Made by a program: the position numbers and the translations under genes. DNA of 64,000 nucleotides, from the NCBI GenBank assembly GCA_037178675.1, contig JAYMGJ010000356.1, positions 1 to 64,000 of the forward strand, written 5' to 3'. Within the stretch, counting starts at the first letter, position 1; each line of letters opens with the position of its first letter. The notes beneath the pieces are model-generated. The model was given only the letters and a program-made list of their open reading frames with translations, made no database searches and had not been told where the DNA came from. Positions 45,850 through 56,486 of the stretch are shown one piece after another. This DNA comes from Scleroderma bovista (lineage: Eukaryota > Basidiomycota > Agaricomycetes > Boletales > Sclerodermataceae).

Positions 45850-47000
45850 ACCCAGGGTGGCCCTATCCTCTGGTACTCAGCCCGCGGTGGGTACTCACTT
45901 GGGTAGTCAACCTGTGCTGTGTAATCAACACCAGTGGCTAGCTAACCTGCAGTGGGCAGCTAACCTGCAGTGGGTAGTCAACCCACCATGGGTGGTAGTG
46001 CAACCGCGGTTGGTAGTCAATCCGTGGTGGGGAATCACTCTACTGGGTAGTTAGCTTTGGGTGCGTAGCCAAGGGCAGTGGCTAGGTAATGGGTGGTTGG
46101 CAGCTAACCCGCAGTATGCATTGAACCCGCGGTATAACCTGCAGTGGGTCGTCAAGCCTGGGTAGGTACTGGTTAGACCTGGGACCTTGGTTGGTGGCCA
46201 ACCCGCGGTGGGTCAGCAGTAGCTAGCTAACCCGTGGTGGGTAGCCAACCCGCGGTATGTATTGAACCCGCGGTGTCACCTGCATGTGATAATCAACCCA
46301 CAATGGGCAGTCACCCCTGGGTAGGTACGTGGTTGGTAGTACGACCGCAGTTGGTAGTCAACCCGCGGTGGAGAGTCATCAGTGGGTAGCTAACCCATAT
46401 TGGTCAGCTAACCTGCGGCATGTATTGAACCTGCGGTGTAACCTGCAGTAGGTGGTCAACCAGGGGTAGGTACGTGGTTAAAGCTGGGACCACGGTTTGT
46501 GGCCAACCCATGGTGGGTACTCACTCCACTGGTTAGTAAACCTGAACTATGTAGTCAACAAGGCCAGCTAACCCATGGTGGGCAGCTAACCCGCAGTAAG
46601 TATTGAACCCGCGGTTTTTGCAGTGGGAGTCGACCCACAATGGGCAGTCACCCCTGGGTTGGTAGTGCGACCGCGGTGTAGTCAACCCCCGCTGTGTAGT
46701 CAACAGTAGTGGGTGGATAACCGGTGTTGGGCAGCTAACCCGCGGTGTGACCTGCAGTGGATGGTCAACCCTGGGTAGGTACATGGTTGGAAATAGTTGC
46801 TGGCCAACCTAACCTGCGCGAGTAGTTAACCCTGGTTAGTAGTGGGCCCGTAGTGGGACCGTGGTTTGTAGTAATCCCACGGCGTGTAGTAATCCTGCGG
46901 TGTGTGATGCCTGTATATGTATAGTCAGCTGTAGTAGTCCATCAATGGTAAGTAGTCAACCCGCGGTAGTCAACCCCAGTAGTTCACCCGCGGTAATGGA
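45850..47000. repeat. CCGCGG-rich minisatellite
   Basis: More than a kilobase of short degenerate units on the theme GTAGTCAACCCGCGGTGGG, with variants AACCTGCAGTGGG and GTGCGACCGCGG. Units run about 18-30 bp with no open frame of protein character. Confidence 0.75.
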
Positions 47001-47329
47001 GCCAGTTCTGCTGGTAGGTTGATTAGATTCGTTCCTACTGTATGCAGTAGTATCTATTTTTGCTAGCCCACCCCATACCTTTGCATTCCAGTAAATCTGG
47101 GCTCATCCATTAATGTGCACCCAGTAAGATTGTGGCCCACCAAGATGTCATGATGACAATTCCTATATCCCTACCACAACCCCTCCTTAACTACCACCAT
47201 AGCCCACCCATATCACATGGTAAAAAAATCATAGTGTGTAAGCCCACCCGTATTACTCGGTGATACTCCATCCATGGGCTCCTGTCCGCTGGCCCGTGAC
47301 ACTCGGCCGATTTTCACCTTCGGGTGGCC

Positions 47330-47460
47330 GTGTAAGACGGGACAAGGTAGGTACATTATGTGTGAGTGTTGAATGCGGTGAGCGGTGAGCGTTGAGTGTT
47401 GAGTGCGGTGAGTGTTGAGCGCGGTGATATTAGCGCGGTGGTGTGGTAGTGCGACCGCGG
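47330..47460. repeat. Short minisatellite, TTGAGTGCGGTGAG-type units
   Basis: Repeated GAGTGTTGAGTGCGGTGAG and GTTGAGCGCGGTGA units in direct orientation; no coding potential seen. Confidence 0.65.
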
Positions 47461-48070
47461 AAAATAAATGTGCAGATATTACGCCATAGTCCACTGCCAC
47501 TGCGACCACGACCACGGCAACCGTTAATGCACAACCAACACGATGGCCACGACCACAATGTCAACGAGTTGTTGTCATCGGCGACAGCAGCGGCAGTGAT
47601 CAACTGACCATCACCACTGACGGCAACAACGACGACAACGCATGACAACGACAACGAATGTTGACGCCGTGACACCAATAGTACGACAAGTTCCAATGTT
47701 GATGACGGTGTCGATCATCGGCGGCGACCAGCCCACCACCACTACCGACGACGATGACAATAGAATACCAACTGTATTCGACTTAGTTGACTTAGTCTAC
47801 TTATTTTACTTATTTTACTTAATGCAATGCTACTTGTTCGTCTTATTTGACTTGAGTAACTTGTAGTTTGCCGGAGTCGCGGATAAGTACAAAAAGGGTG
47901 ATTAAGTAACCTGTCAAATTCCTGATGTGTTTTTCTGTAGTGGGTTATTATTTTGTTTATTACCAGAATGATAGTGTCATAGATGGTGGCATAGATTAAT
48001 AAACCATATCAAGACATCAACAGTTTGCATAGTAATCATAGGATAACATATTAACAGCCTTGGCAACACC
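47461..48070. other. Low-complexity intergenic DNA
   Basis: (ACGACAACG)-type tracts around 47500-47760 are followed by AT-rich unique sequence. No gene is seen. Confidence 0.4.
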
Positions 48071-48151
48071 ACTGGGAGGACTCTCTTGTACTCGACAGAG
48101 CACTCATTGCAATGGGCCACGAGCGTCTAAGCGAGCGCATAAGGAGTCTTC
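48071..48151 (+). repeat. Dispersed ~82 bp repeat, copy 1
   Basis: ACTGGGAGGACTCTCTTGTA and the next ~60 bp (including CATTGCAATGGG and GTCTAAGCGAGCGCA) are almost identical to 60304-60386, same orientation. No tRNA-type A/B boxes are recognisable. Confidence 0.7.
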
Positions 48152-48377
48152 AATAGCAGTCCTTCCGAACGGAGGTTGCCATTCCATGCCCATTCCTTCG
48201 GTTAGTTTTGCAGATCTTGAGCCGGCAGGTACATCCACTGTTTTGTCCACATAAAACAGGCCTTCAAGATCCAGATGGAACTGAGATCACGAAATTCCAC
48301 ATAACATTGACTCTCAAATATCCTTTTACACATACTAGTTCCGAGACTAGGTTCCGAGACTAAATGGAGCGCCAAAC

Positions 48378-50572
48378 TCAACAATACGCGTCTTGTTGAA
48401 TAAGTTCAACGGCTCTCGTAGACCTTGGCTTGATAGAGCACTTAAATGGCTTTGGATGGCTGGCCAGTATATATGTCAGCTTTCATTGAACTCGCAGAGG
48501 GGAATCACAAGACCGCCGTTCAAGAAGCATACCTGATAGTATGGGACGAAGGATCGACCTCTGGGGTGATTTCAACTCCGTTCTCCATTGCTTTTGATAT
48601 GTCGAAGACAGCCAACGATGCGACTACGGATAACCAAAGGGTCTCATTTGCAATATGTAGGCCTGAAACAACAGGACCAATAAGCGTTTGATGTCATGTA
48701 TGCTCGCTTGAAAGAGTTGGACTGACCAGGGCAAGTGCTACAGTACACACGGCACAAAAAAAGCATGTCAAGCAAGAGCAATACACCTGTTGGGGGCCTT
48801 ACCGTCGTCCAAATCCAAAGGCGATCGTGAAAGGATCAGTCTCTGGTTCTTTGCCTTCGCAAGCGAGGAACCGTTCGGGGCGAAACTCCATAGGGTTGGA
48901 ATATACCCGAGGATCGTGTAGCATGAACCTGCAGAATTATGTGACGTCAAATTGGCGCAGCGTGCTTTACCAAAATACCATACCAGATATTGGGTACCAC
49001 AGCAGTACCTTTCGGAATATAATATCCGTCGTGGATGTCGTCTTCCGAAGCAAGATGAGGAAAACCTAAACCATACAAAGTTGAATAGGCGCATAGATGC
49101 AAAAATATGTAGAACTACACATTACCTAGAGGAGTGATGACATGCCAACGAAGGACTTCCTTGACAACAGCTTCGACGAAAGGAAGGGACTCGCGGTCAG
49201 TGTACATTGGGAGGCGATCAGTTCCTATCACGACATCGATCTCAGCTTGAGCCCTCCTCTGAGCTTCTGGAAAGAGTGTCATGGCCAAGAAGAATGCATA
49301 TATCGTCGAAACACTCTAACAGAGTAGCTGACATAAACCTGTTGCAATGAATTGGAAATTACTCACTGTGTCCGCACCGCCTGGTATGAAAATGCAACGA
49401 TGAACAGCCAAAAAGAACAAAGGATGCGAAACATACCACCATAGAACGAAGCTGCAGACCATTTAATTGCATGATCCTCCGCTTCAGTCAGTAATGGAAC
49501 ATCTAGGAGGGTCGATGTAAAGGATTTGGTAGCTACTCCTGCTGCCTTACCGGATTTCAACAAACCACCCATCCAAACAAATCATATAACAACACACCAT
49601 CTGTTCCTTCACCCACTGGTGCGGCTGATTGACCATTTTTAAATTTTCTGCATTCCATTTGCGTGCCATGGTCTTGAAGCCGGCACCGGGAAACCACTCG
49701 GGAACATACTGGACTATGATAGGGTTCAATATCTGCCATAGTTGCGCGTAAACGTGGCATACGAAATGGAAGAACATCAACTAGGAAAGCACCCTGAGTA
49801 GTAGACTTTGCAAAGATGAGCAATGCATTCTCTGCGAGCTCTACAAATGGATCGTGATCGTCCTGCACTTGATATCCGTGCGAAATGTACAAAATCACGG
49901 AACCAACTGTCCTGGAGCATTTTCAGTCTAAATCTAGCAACGAATGGCAACCTTACCTGCGAATGTGCAGGGCAAGCTGTTCGGGGCGCTCATACACGCG
50001 CTTCAAGAATTTATGGACTTCCAGTTGCTCGATATCATGATATGCTTTCATCACCGCATGGGTACCTATGGAACGGTGAAATTGTTTACGGGTTTCACGA
50101 AAGAGATCGCCGTATGGAAGGAGTGGTAAGCTGTATTTGCACCCAACAAGTTCACCACACATCGGAAGAATGAGCCTGTCGGAATATTTTGAACTCTTTT
50201 TATCGAGCATTTCCACGGCTGCCTTGACAGAATTGAGCACCACGATGTGTTTCCCCATGATTTCGATATGAGATATGTCCCCTAAAACAGTCGAAACGTG
50301 ACCAAGGTGCATTTTAACAAAGTTTGGGACGCACCATACTTGATCCAATCTGCAAATGTTAGCCATTGCTTAGTGGTTGGCATATCAAATATGTTACCGA
50401 TCAACGGGAGTGGTGTGGGACCAGGAGGCAGGGGAGCTGGACGACGTTTGAAAGCTGCTCGGCTGGTAAGCCATAGGATGGCACCAGCGAGAATAACCAG
50501 CGAAGTTGTCGACCAGAACATGCTGTACGGCAGAAGTAAGGGCGGGTGTTGTGGGAAGGTTGGAGCGAGCAA
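48378..50572 (-). CDS. Cytochrome P450 monooxygenase
   Basis: Minus-strand exons assemble into a complete P450: membrane anchor ([20 protein letters not shown]) and proline hinge [15 protein letters not shown]-helix WxxxR region ([11 protein letters not shown]); I-helix GGADT|SVST formed at a splice; K-helix EVLRW; the PERF region EFRPERF; heme loop FGFGRR|TCPG|L; C terminus [13 protein letters not shown] ending at stop 48378-48380. The heme-ligand cysteine is encoded by an 11-nt micro-exon (48727-48737). The start is 50572 or, giving a more usual anchor, 50521. No frame breaks were found, so it is probably functional. It resembles fungal CYP64-type hydroxylases of secondary or xenobiotic metabolism at the ER; the substrate is unknown. 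Confidence 0.9.
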
Positions 50573-51372
50573 CTCGAGTACATAAGTAATGAATCAATGA
50601 TCCCTATAATGGAAACTCACCGTTCACGGGGAGTAATGGCACTTGGAAAAAAACAAGACAGTGAACCTGGAGCGGGCCGTGCATGGAGATTAATCGTGGA
50701 TATATGCCATGAGGTTACACAGAGAACAGAAGACAGGAGAGAGAGACAAGGGGAATAACGATCTGGGATGCCCTCGGGGTAAATAAGATGCACCTGAGAT
50801 TCTAAGACAAAACCGAATAGCGGATTAATTGGAAATAAGACCCATGCATGATCAGTACTTCAGTCCCGACGGGGGCTCATGACAACAACCAGGAACGACT
50901 ACCTGGTGCACTGGTGAGTTGCTGGCGAGCCTCCAGGCTTACAGCGGGGTCACAAGCGGTTCGGAATGTGCAAGTTAACTTCAGATATCAGCCACAGTGT
51001 GGTACTTACAAGTGACATAACATGACCCTAGTAACAGAAAAGAATCATATCATATCATAGACTCACCAGCTTCGAATTTGATATTCACTGAACCTCATGT
51101 CATGTCGAGGTTCTTAGGAACCGCTGGGCCGGATGCCTCAGGGGGGGAGTTGGTGTTACTCGCTCGTGAAAGCTCGATCCTTGAACAACCCGAGCACAAC
51201 TTGACATTGTGACGCACATGTGTGTCGAAAGTGTTTGAGGACTACATTGTGTGTGCCATGTTTGGGTACAAGCCTTTTATTCAACAAGATTATCACATGA
51301 ATCCCACCCCAGTTTCACCTGCGCGCTTCAAATAATACAGACACCCACTCTTCCCTCTAGCAAACTACCATC
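50573..51372. other. Divergent intergenic region, P450 and SCP2 promoters
   Basis: About 800 bp separate two divergent genes. It contains a short CATATCATATCATAG tract near 51045-51060; nothing else was recognised. Confidence 0.45.
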
Positions 51373-52140
51373 ATGTCTGGTCTCAAAGTAGATGGATCCA
51401 AGGTGAGCTGGGACGACGCTATTGAAGCGCGCGGAATGACAATTTTCTGCATTGAGGCCTCGGACATCATAGCAAAACTCAGTGGTGAATTTGATGGGTT
51501 CACAGAGACAGTCTATCAAAAAAAGTATGTTCTGCATCCCACTCGTACATATCTTCATCATGGTCATTACCACGTCCACTAAAGACAAATGGCATCTTCG
51601 AACTTCGGACTGCAAATGGCAACAAACAAGAAGCCGTATGGACGATGGACATGAAAGCAAAGGGCACCGTGTACAAGGGACTTGCACAGTCTAAACCTGG
51701 CGTTGTCCTGCTCATGTCTGACGACACGTGGGCGAATCTTTCAGAGGGCAAGGTATGTTTCCATCCCTTCCCCTACCGTTTCCTCTCCCCCGATCTTGCT
51801 CACCTGCATGCTTCGTATTCTATGTGCATCACGGGAACTGGCCCACTGCTCTCTGCACACCTGCACACCCAGCTTGACGGCCAAAAAGCTTTCACGACTG
51901 ACAAACTCAAGACGAAGGGAAATGCAATGCTCGCGATCAAGCTCACCCCTCTGCTCGAGGTGCGTTTCTTTATATTTTCGTGATCTCATTCATTGCTGAC
52001 AAAATACTGTTCTCTGTCTCCGTCTTACCCACCTTTCATACCCGAATGTACCGCGCTGCATCGCACTGGACTTGCAATGTCAGATTGCCAAGCTAAAGCC
52101 AAACTGTAGTCATCTTCGTTCCCCACGTCTTTCGTCGTGA
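51373..52140 (+). CDS. SCP2 sterol-carrier domain protein
   Basis: Exons 51373-51402, 51457-51524, 51585-51752, 51873-51959 and a last one near 52083-52110 encode a single small SCP2 domain: MSGLKVDGSK|ASDIIAKLSGEF..., TNGIFELRTANGNKQEAVWT, MDMKAKGTVYKGLAQSKPGV, LLMSDDTWANLSEGK|LDGQKAFTTDKLKTKGNAM. This is the usual ~120-residue lipid-binding fold of fungal peroxisomal or cytosolic SCP2 proteins. One junction is off by one: the exon ends in A7 at 51518-51524 and would need eight A to stay in frame. The last exon can end in AKL, a PTS1-like tripeptide, if the donor GTTTCT at 51966 is used, but the phase is ambiguous. The first intron is 54 bp and in frame. Confidence 0.75.
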
Positions 52141-52835
52141 GCCTTGTATTACGCAGTAGGTAATCCCAGTGGTGTATGTAGGTCGAGCAGAGACTCCAGT
52201 TCGGTAACCGTTATTCCTTATTTTGCAATATCATTCTACTTCTCATCAACCTGCGAGATTATTGTCATCATAGCATTTGTGCACACTCGAAAGAGTCGGA
52301 TGTGGCGCCCATATCCAATGTTCCCTGAGCCTGTGATTCCTCTGAAGAAAGTAAAGCGATCTACTTACCTTTCGCAGGGAATTCTATAGAAATATCTTCG
52401 GCGAGTGTTCCCGGAAGCAAGACAAATATAACTCAGCCGACGAGTGCAGAGTGGTGAAACTTTCGAATGCAATGCAACCAGTATTACATGTACCTATTAC
52501 TTATACAAGTCCCCCTCACCCACTCCTCATTTCTCCAAATGTAATGTACTGTTCTTCCATCTTCTACAGTCATTTTCAATGACATTTATTAGATTGGTCA
52601 CCCTTATGAGCCACAGTTATCCTTAGCTTCCTGTAGCTCCCCTCTTGTACGTGACTTGTTGGGTATGTAGATATAAAGATTAAGCAAAAGCAGAGCTAGA
52701 AAACAGATGCAAAAGTAGCACTGATGGATGCACATGTACATGTTAGATGGAAGGCAGGTTACACTCTGGAGTGCGACAACGTAAGTATGAGTAAAGTCAT
52801 GTATCAAGAAACGAGATCTGCATACTACCAACCTA
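52141..52835. other. Intergenic between convergent genes
   Basis: This is the 3' region of the SCP2 gene (+) and of the first IRG GTPase (-). No gene or repeat was seen. Confidence 0.4.
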
Positions 52836-53819
52836 CTACTCACGGCACCTCATCCCGGGGAATGCAACGACGAGCACAGAGGCCTCCTCCAGTAGGTCCC
52901 TTAACAGCTCCAGTTCATGGATTGTTTCCGAGGACAATACACGGTCTTTGACAGTCGATACCAAGGTCTTGTTGGAGACCACATAAACCCTTTGGTCAGG
53001 CAAATCGGCTTCCTTGAGGTATTGTCGTACGATGTCGTGCGTCTCCGCGACATGGCGATCACAGGAAGGTTTATATAGTAGCCCTGTACAACGTGTCTTG
53101 TCATCACACTCACTGTCGTATCCTGTATCGAGCATGATATTACGGATGTGGACATCCGCCTTTGAACGAATGACGTAGGCGGGAATTTGGAACCGTCTGC
53201 AGTTCGTTGAAATAGAGATGTCTGTCAGGGTGAGGCGATTGTCGAAAAGAACGATGAAACAGTCGAAGACAAAGAGGCCTTGGGAGTTAAAGTACTGCCA
53301 ACCGCCCGCCCCTGGAATGTCACACCACACAAATGGCAGATTCGGGTCGGAGTCGGGATATCGATCGATTTTGGATGTGGTTTTGATAACGCCAGTAGGA
53401 GCTGAGCCGGGCTGATTGTTACGCAGGCCACGAAATGCGTTGACCAACGATGACTTTGCGCTGCCAGAGACGCCTGCTATGGCAAAGTGGAAGAGGCCGT
53501 CTTTGTATTGCATCCTGACCTTTGTTTCTGCTATTTCCCTCGAAGTCGGAATGACGACGGGCTGTATGCCCTTCACGAGGTGTTCTTCTGCGATAATCTG
53601 AGCTTGCCTGGCCACGGCTGCTTTCTCTGGCCGGGCCGCGGCAGCTCTCGCCGCTCTCCTAGCGTAGTCCGACCCATCTTCAGCACCACTCATGTTGACG
53701 AACGTCGGGTTGTCACGAACGTGCGACTCCAGGATTGTATCAACTGTATCGACGATGACTTTTGCGACTTGGTGCACCAAGTACAAGACGGTGCCGATTT
53801 TGCTCCCGGTCTGACCCAT
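52836..53819 (-). CDS. IRG-type (immunity-related) GTPase with altered G1 motif and myristoylation-type N terminus
   Basis: A single 327-residue frame. It opens MGQTGSK, fitting the MGxxx(S/T) N-myristoylation consensus, followed by an amphipathic/hydrophobic helix (residues ~8-30). The G domain starts at ~110: FHFAIAGVSGSAKSSLVNAF, so the Walker A reads GxxxxAKS with Ala in place of the usual Gly. Then come a Thr-rich switch (TGVIKTTSKIDRYPD), G3 WCDIPGAG, and VIRSKADVHIRN as the G4 region. It is a clear paralogue of the gene at 56487-57815, in opposite orientation. IRG proteins act at membranes in cell-autonomous immunity in vertebrates; their fungal role is unknown. A GTGAGT lies at the stop, so a short extra exon is possible. 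Confidence 0.82.
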   Translation of the reverse strand: MGQTGSKIGTVLYLVHQVAKVIVDTVDTILESHVRDNPTFVNMSGAEDGSDYARRAARAAAARPEKAAVARQAQIIAEEHLVKGIQPVVIPTSREIAETKVRMQYKDGLFHFAIAGVSGSAKSSLVNAFRGLRNNQPGSAPTGVIKTTSKIDRYPDSDPNLPFVWCDIPGAGGWQYFNSQGLFVFDCFIVLFDNRLTLTDISISTNCRRFQIPAYVIRSKADVHIRNIMLDTGYDSECDDKTRCTGLLYKPSCDRHVAETHDIVRQYLKEADLPDQRVYVVSNKTLVSTVKDRVLSSETIHELELLRDLLEEASVLVVAFPGMRCRE

Positions 53820-54283
53820 TGTTCAATCTCAGAATCTACCAAGTGGATGGCAAGGATGACACGGAGAGCGTTGACGACGAAACATACCCTATACCCTGTG
53901 CGAATGTCCGGGGGGAGCTTGCAGGAAAGCATCATGCCCAACTTGGCCGATTTAGCAAGGAGAAGTCCGTTTATGGCGCGCTGTATGGAGACCCTGATCC
54001 ATGAATGAAAGGTGTCCTAGGCAGCAAGGCAGAGTCACCCATCATGCATCATGGAAAGCCCATGACAATATTTATCTTCTCCTTCAAAGACGCGATTGTC
54101 CTTTGGAGTCCGAGCGCATGCTAAGGAGACCTTGGGCCTTGAGCTTGTAGGACTGTGACGTTAGTGGCTCATTGAATATCTTCGTCAATGTATTAATCCC
54201 GGTGACCTTGGCTATCCATGCCACTTCTTTGGCCTGTTTTTGGCTTGTGGATCTGCACACCTTATGTTGAAATTTGACGCAAA
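53820..54283. other. Promoter side of the first IRG GTPase
   Basis: About 460 bp upstream of the minus-strand GTPase before the TIR element starts; no motif recognised. Confidence 0.35.
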
Positions 54284-55246
54284 TAGGGGAATTCAAAGCT
54301 GGTTTTCGTGAGCGGTTTTGGAGTGGTTTTGGTCGTGGTTTTGGCAATTGGTTTTGGTGAGTTTTGTGAACGCGAAAACCGTGGTTTTGGCTTGACACCC
54401 CCAGTTTTCGATGGTTTTCGCTGGTTTTGGAATAGTCGTCCGAAGGCTGAGTTTCAATTCTCACCGTGCTAGCGTAGTATGTACGACAGTGAGATTTCAT
54501 TCAATGGCCTCAACCGGGAAGGGGGGAAGGGTGGGATGGAGGGAGGTGGTAATGGGGAGAGGGGGGGAGGACAGAGTGCCACAACATGCAGTGCAGAGCC
54601 TTCCTGGTTTACCCAGGGGATTGATATGTGGTCACGCTAGTTCCAACTAAAATCAAAAGTATTATCATTTCTACTTATCATTAAATACACATTGTATGTA
54701 CAAGATATATATCCATTCGTCATCGTCGTCGTCATGCGCATGCTGTAGTGGTCGACGCGAGAGGGTGGAGGTCGAGGGGCAGTGGAGGTCGGTGTGGCGG
54801 TGACCACAGCACTCGTCGCTGTCGTCGTGTGTGCGTGCGTGCTGTGCTGTGCTGGTCAACGCAAGAGGGTGAAAGTCGAAAGGCGGAGGTCGATGCAAGA
54901 GGTTGGAGGTGGAGCGGTGATGGCCACAGCACTCGTCATCATTGTCATCGCCGTGCGTGCATACCGTGGTGGTCGACGCGAGAGGGTGGAAGCCGAGAGG
55001 TGGAGGTTGATGCGAGAGGGTGGAAGTGGACTCGAGCGACGGTGGTCACTGCACTTGTCGCCATCGTCGCCATCATCGTGCGGGTGCACTGACACGGTGA
55101 ATTAAAAGTCCGACTACGAGTTGCGAAAACCAGAGTGAAAACCACCGCGAAAACCAGCCACTGGTTTTGGAGGCAACGAAAACGAAAACCACTGCCCAAA
55201 ACCGACTCCAAAACCGCTCGCGAAAACCAGGTTTGAATTCCCCTAA
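54284..55246. mobile_element. Non-autonomous TIR element (~963 bp), TAGGGG... ends
   Basis: Left end TAGGGGAATTCAAAGCTGGT continues TTTCGTGAGCGGTTTTGGAGT; the reverse complement of the right end reads TAGGGGAATTCAAACCTGGT continuing TTTCGCGAGCGGTTTTGGAGT, so about 41 bp pair with two mismatches. Both subterminal zones are rich in GGTTTT. The middle (about 54740-55070) has three ~110 bp tandem units around GGTCGACGCGAGAGGGTGGA. No transposase is present. Flanks TGACGCAA and TGACCCGT may be a diverged 8-bp target duplication. Confidence 0.7.
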
Positions 55247-56486
55247 TGACCCGTCCGACTCTCAGACTCTCAATATTCAATCTCTGTGATGTTCAGTTTG
55301 TCACACTCAAGTCTGTATCCCCATTTCTGCACCAATTTTAACGGTTGAACTTCAGAGAACTTTAGCTTACTTGCATGTATTGTTGTGATGTCAATGTAAG
55401 TTGAGAATTTGTGTGTTTTAAAGATGTGTCCGACTTGGTGGGCCGTCCGAAGTCTTGGTAACCGAGTGTCTCTTAGTTCCGCTAACTCATACTGTCGATA
55501 ACTCCGAAGACCTGGATCCTTCGTTTCGAAATATTAACGCAAATGCCACACCTTTGAAGGAGTGTTCATAATTTGAGTATAGACTATGTTTATTACTAGG
55601 CTAATGGGCAGTTGAGCTACCAAGATGGATTAGCAGCCTAATAGTTGGAACCCCTGCCGAAAGGCAGGGTGATTGGGGGATACCTGAGCCCTCGTCACAT
55701 GTATTGCGTCAGGTGTGTCGTCATGTCGACTTATCTGGCGAACGGTGGTACAGGAGGTGCCAATCCTCTCTCTGACCCGCTCCCATCGTTTCGTCAGGTA
55801 GGTTGGTTCTTTTATTCCGTTGTCCTCTCGCTGACCTGCTCTCATCGTTTCGTCAGACCTGCTTAAACTGCCAAATGGTGTTGCTGTCTCATGCAATTTG
55901 CCTCCTGCCTCCAGACATGCTGCCAGACACACCATCGTAAGGGATGGTTCTCCGTAGCCTTCTGCTCATGGCTGTCACACGAGATTCCCGTCCGCAGCAG
56001 CACTGCAGAGCATTGGTGTATCGCCAGTTTTCCAGAAGAGAATTAAAGTCTGGTGTGTGACTAAATACTCGTCGATAGAATCTACTTGATATCTGTGCAG
56101 CGTATCGTATTCCCAGTGGTTACAACCTGCTGTAATATTATCCGCCACCGTCACTCGGAGTAATAGCTGTGCCCAGGGACCTTCTACGTCGACCTAGTAT
56201 GTTCACGTGGCTACCACATGGGGTGCCCATTGCCCGTTCCCCAGCAGCTTGTCTGTACTGCCAACTTTCCAGAAGAGACTACAAAGCACAAAGAGGGTGT
56301 GTGCCATAGTATTCATCGATAGAATCTCACTTGACGCTCGTGAAGAGAACCCATAGCACCTTGTCAAAGGACTCTCAACCATCTTGTTGCCAAGTCATCT
56401 TCATCATCGTGTGTGGAAAGGTGCTAATAGGGTATGTGAGAGGGACTCATTTCCACCTAAGATTGTCTGACCTTTGACTCTAGGTA
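55247..56486. other. Upstream region of the second IRG GTPase, with internal duplications
   Basis: A segment near 56029-56095 (TTTTCCAGAAGAGAATTAAA ... CGATAGAATCTACTTGA) is repeated at 56269-56337 (TTTCCAGAAGAGACTACAAA ... CGATAGAATCTCACTTGA). A second pair, each ending TCATCGTTTCGTCAG, lies near 55766-55798 and 55824-55857. No gene is seen. Confidence 0.5.

Noticed and set aside
48071..48151. Dispersed repeat as a tRNA or tRNA-derived SINE
   Set aside because: No A-box/B-box pair or cloverleaf could be recognised.
51403..51456. Reading the SCP2 first intron as coding
   Set aside because: It is open and in frame, but it inserts 18 residues not expected in the domain and has good GT-AG borders.
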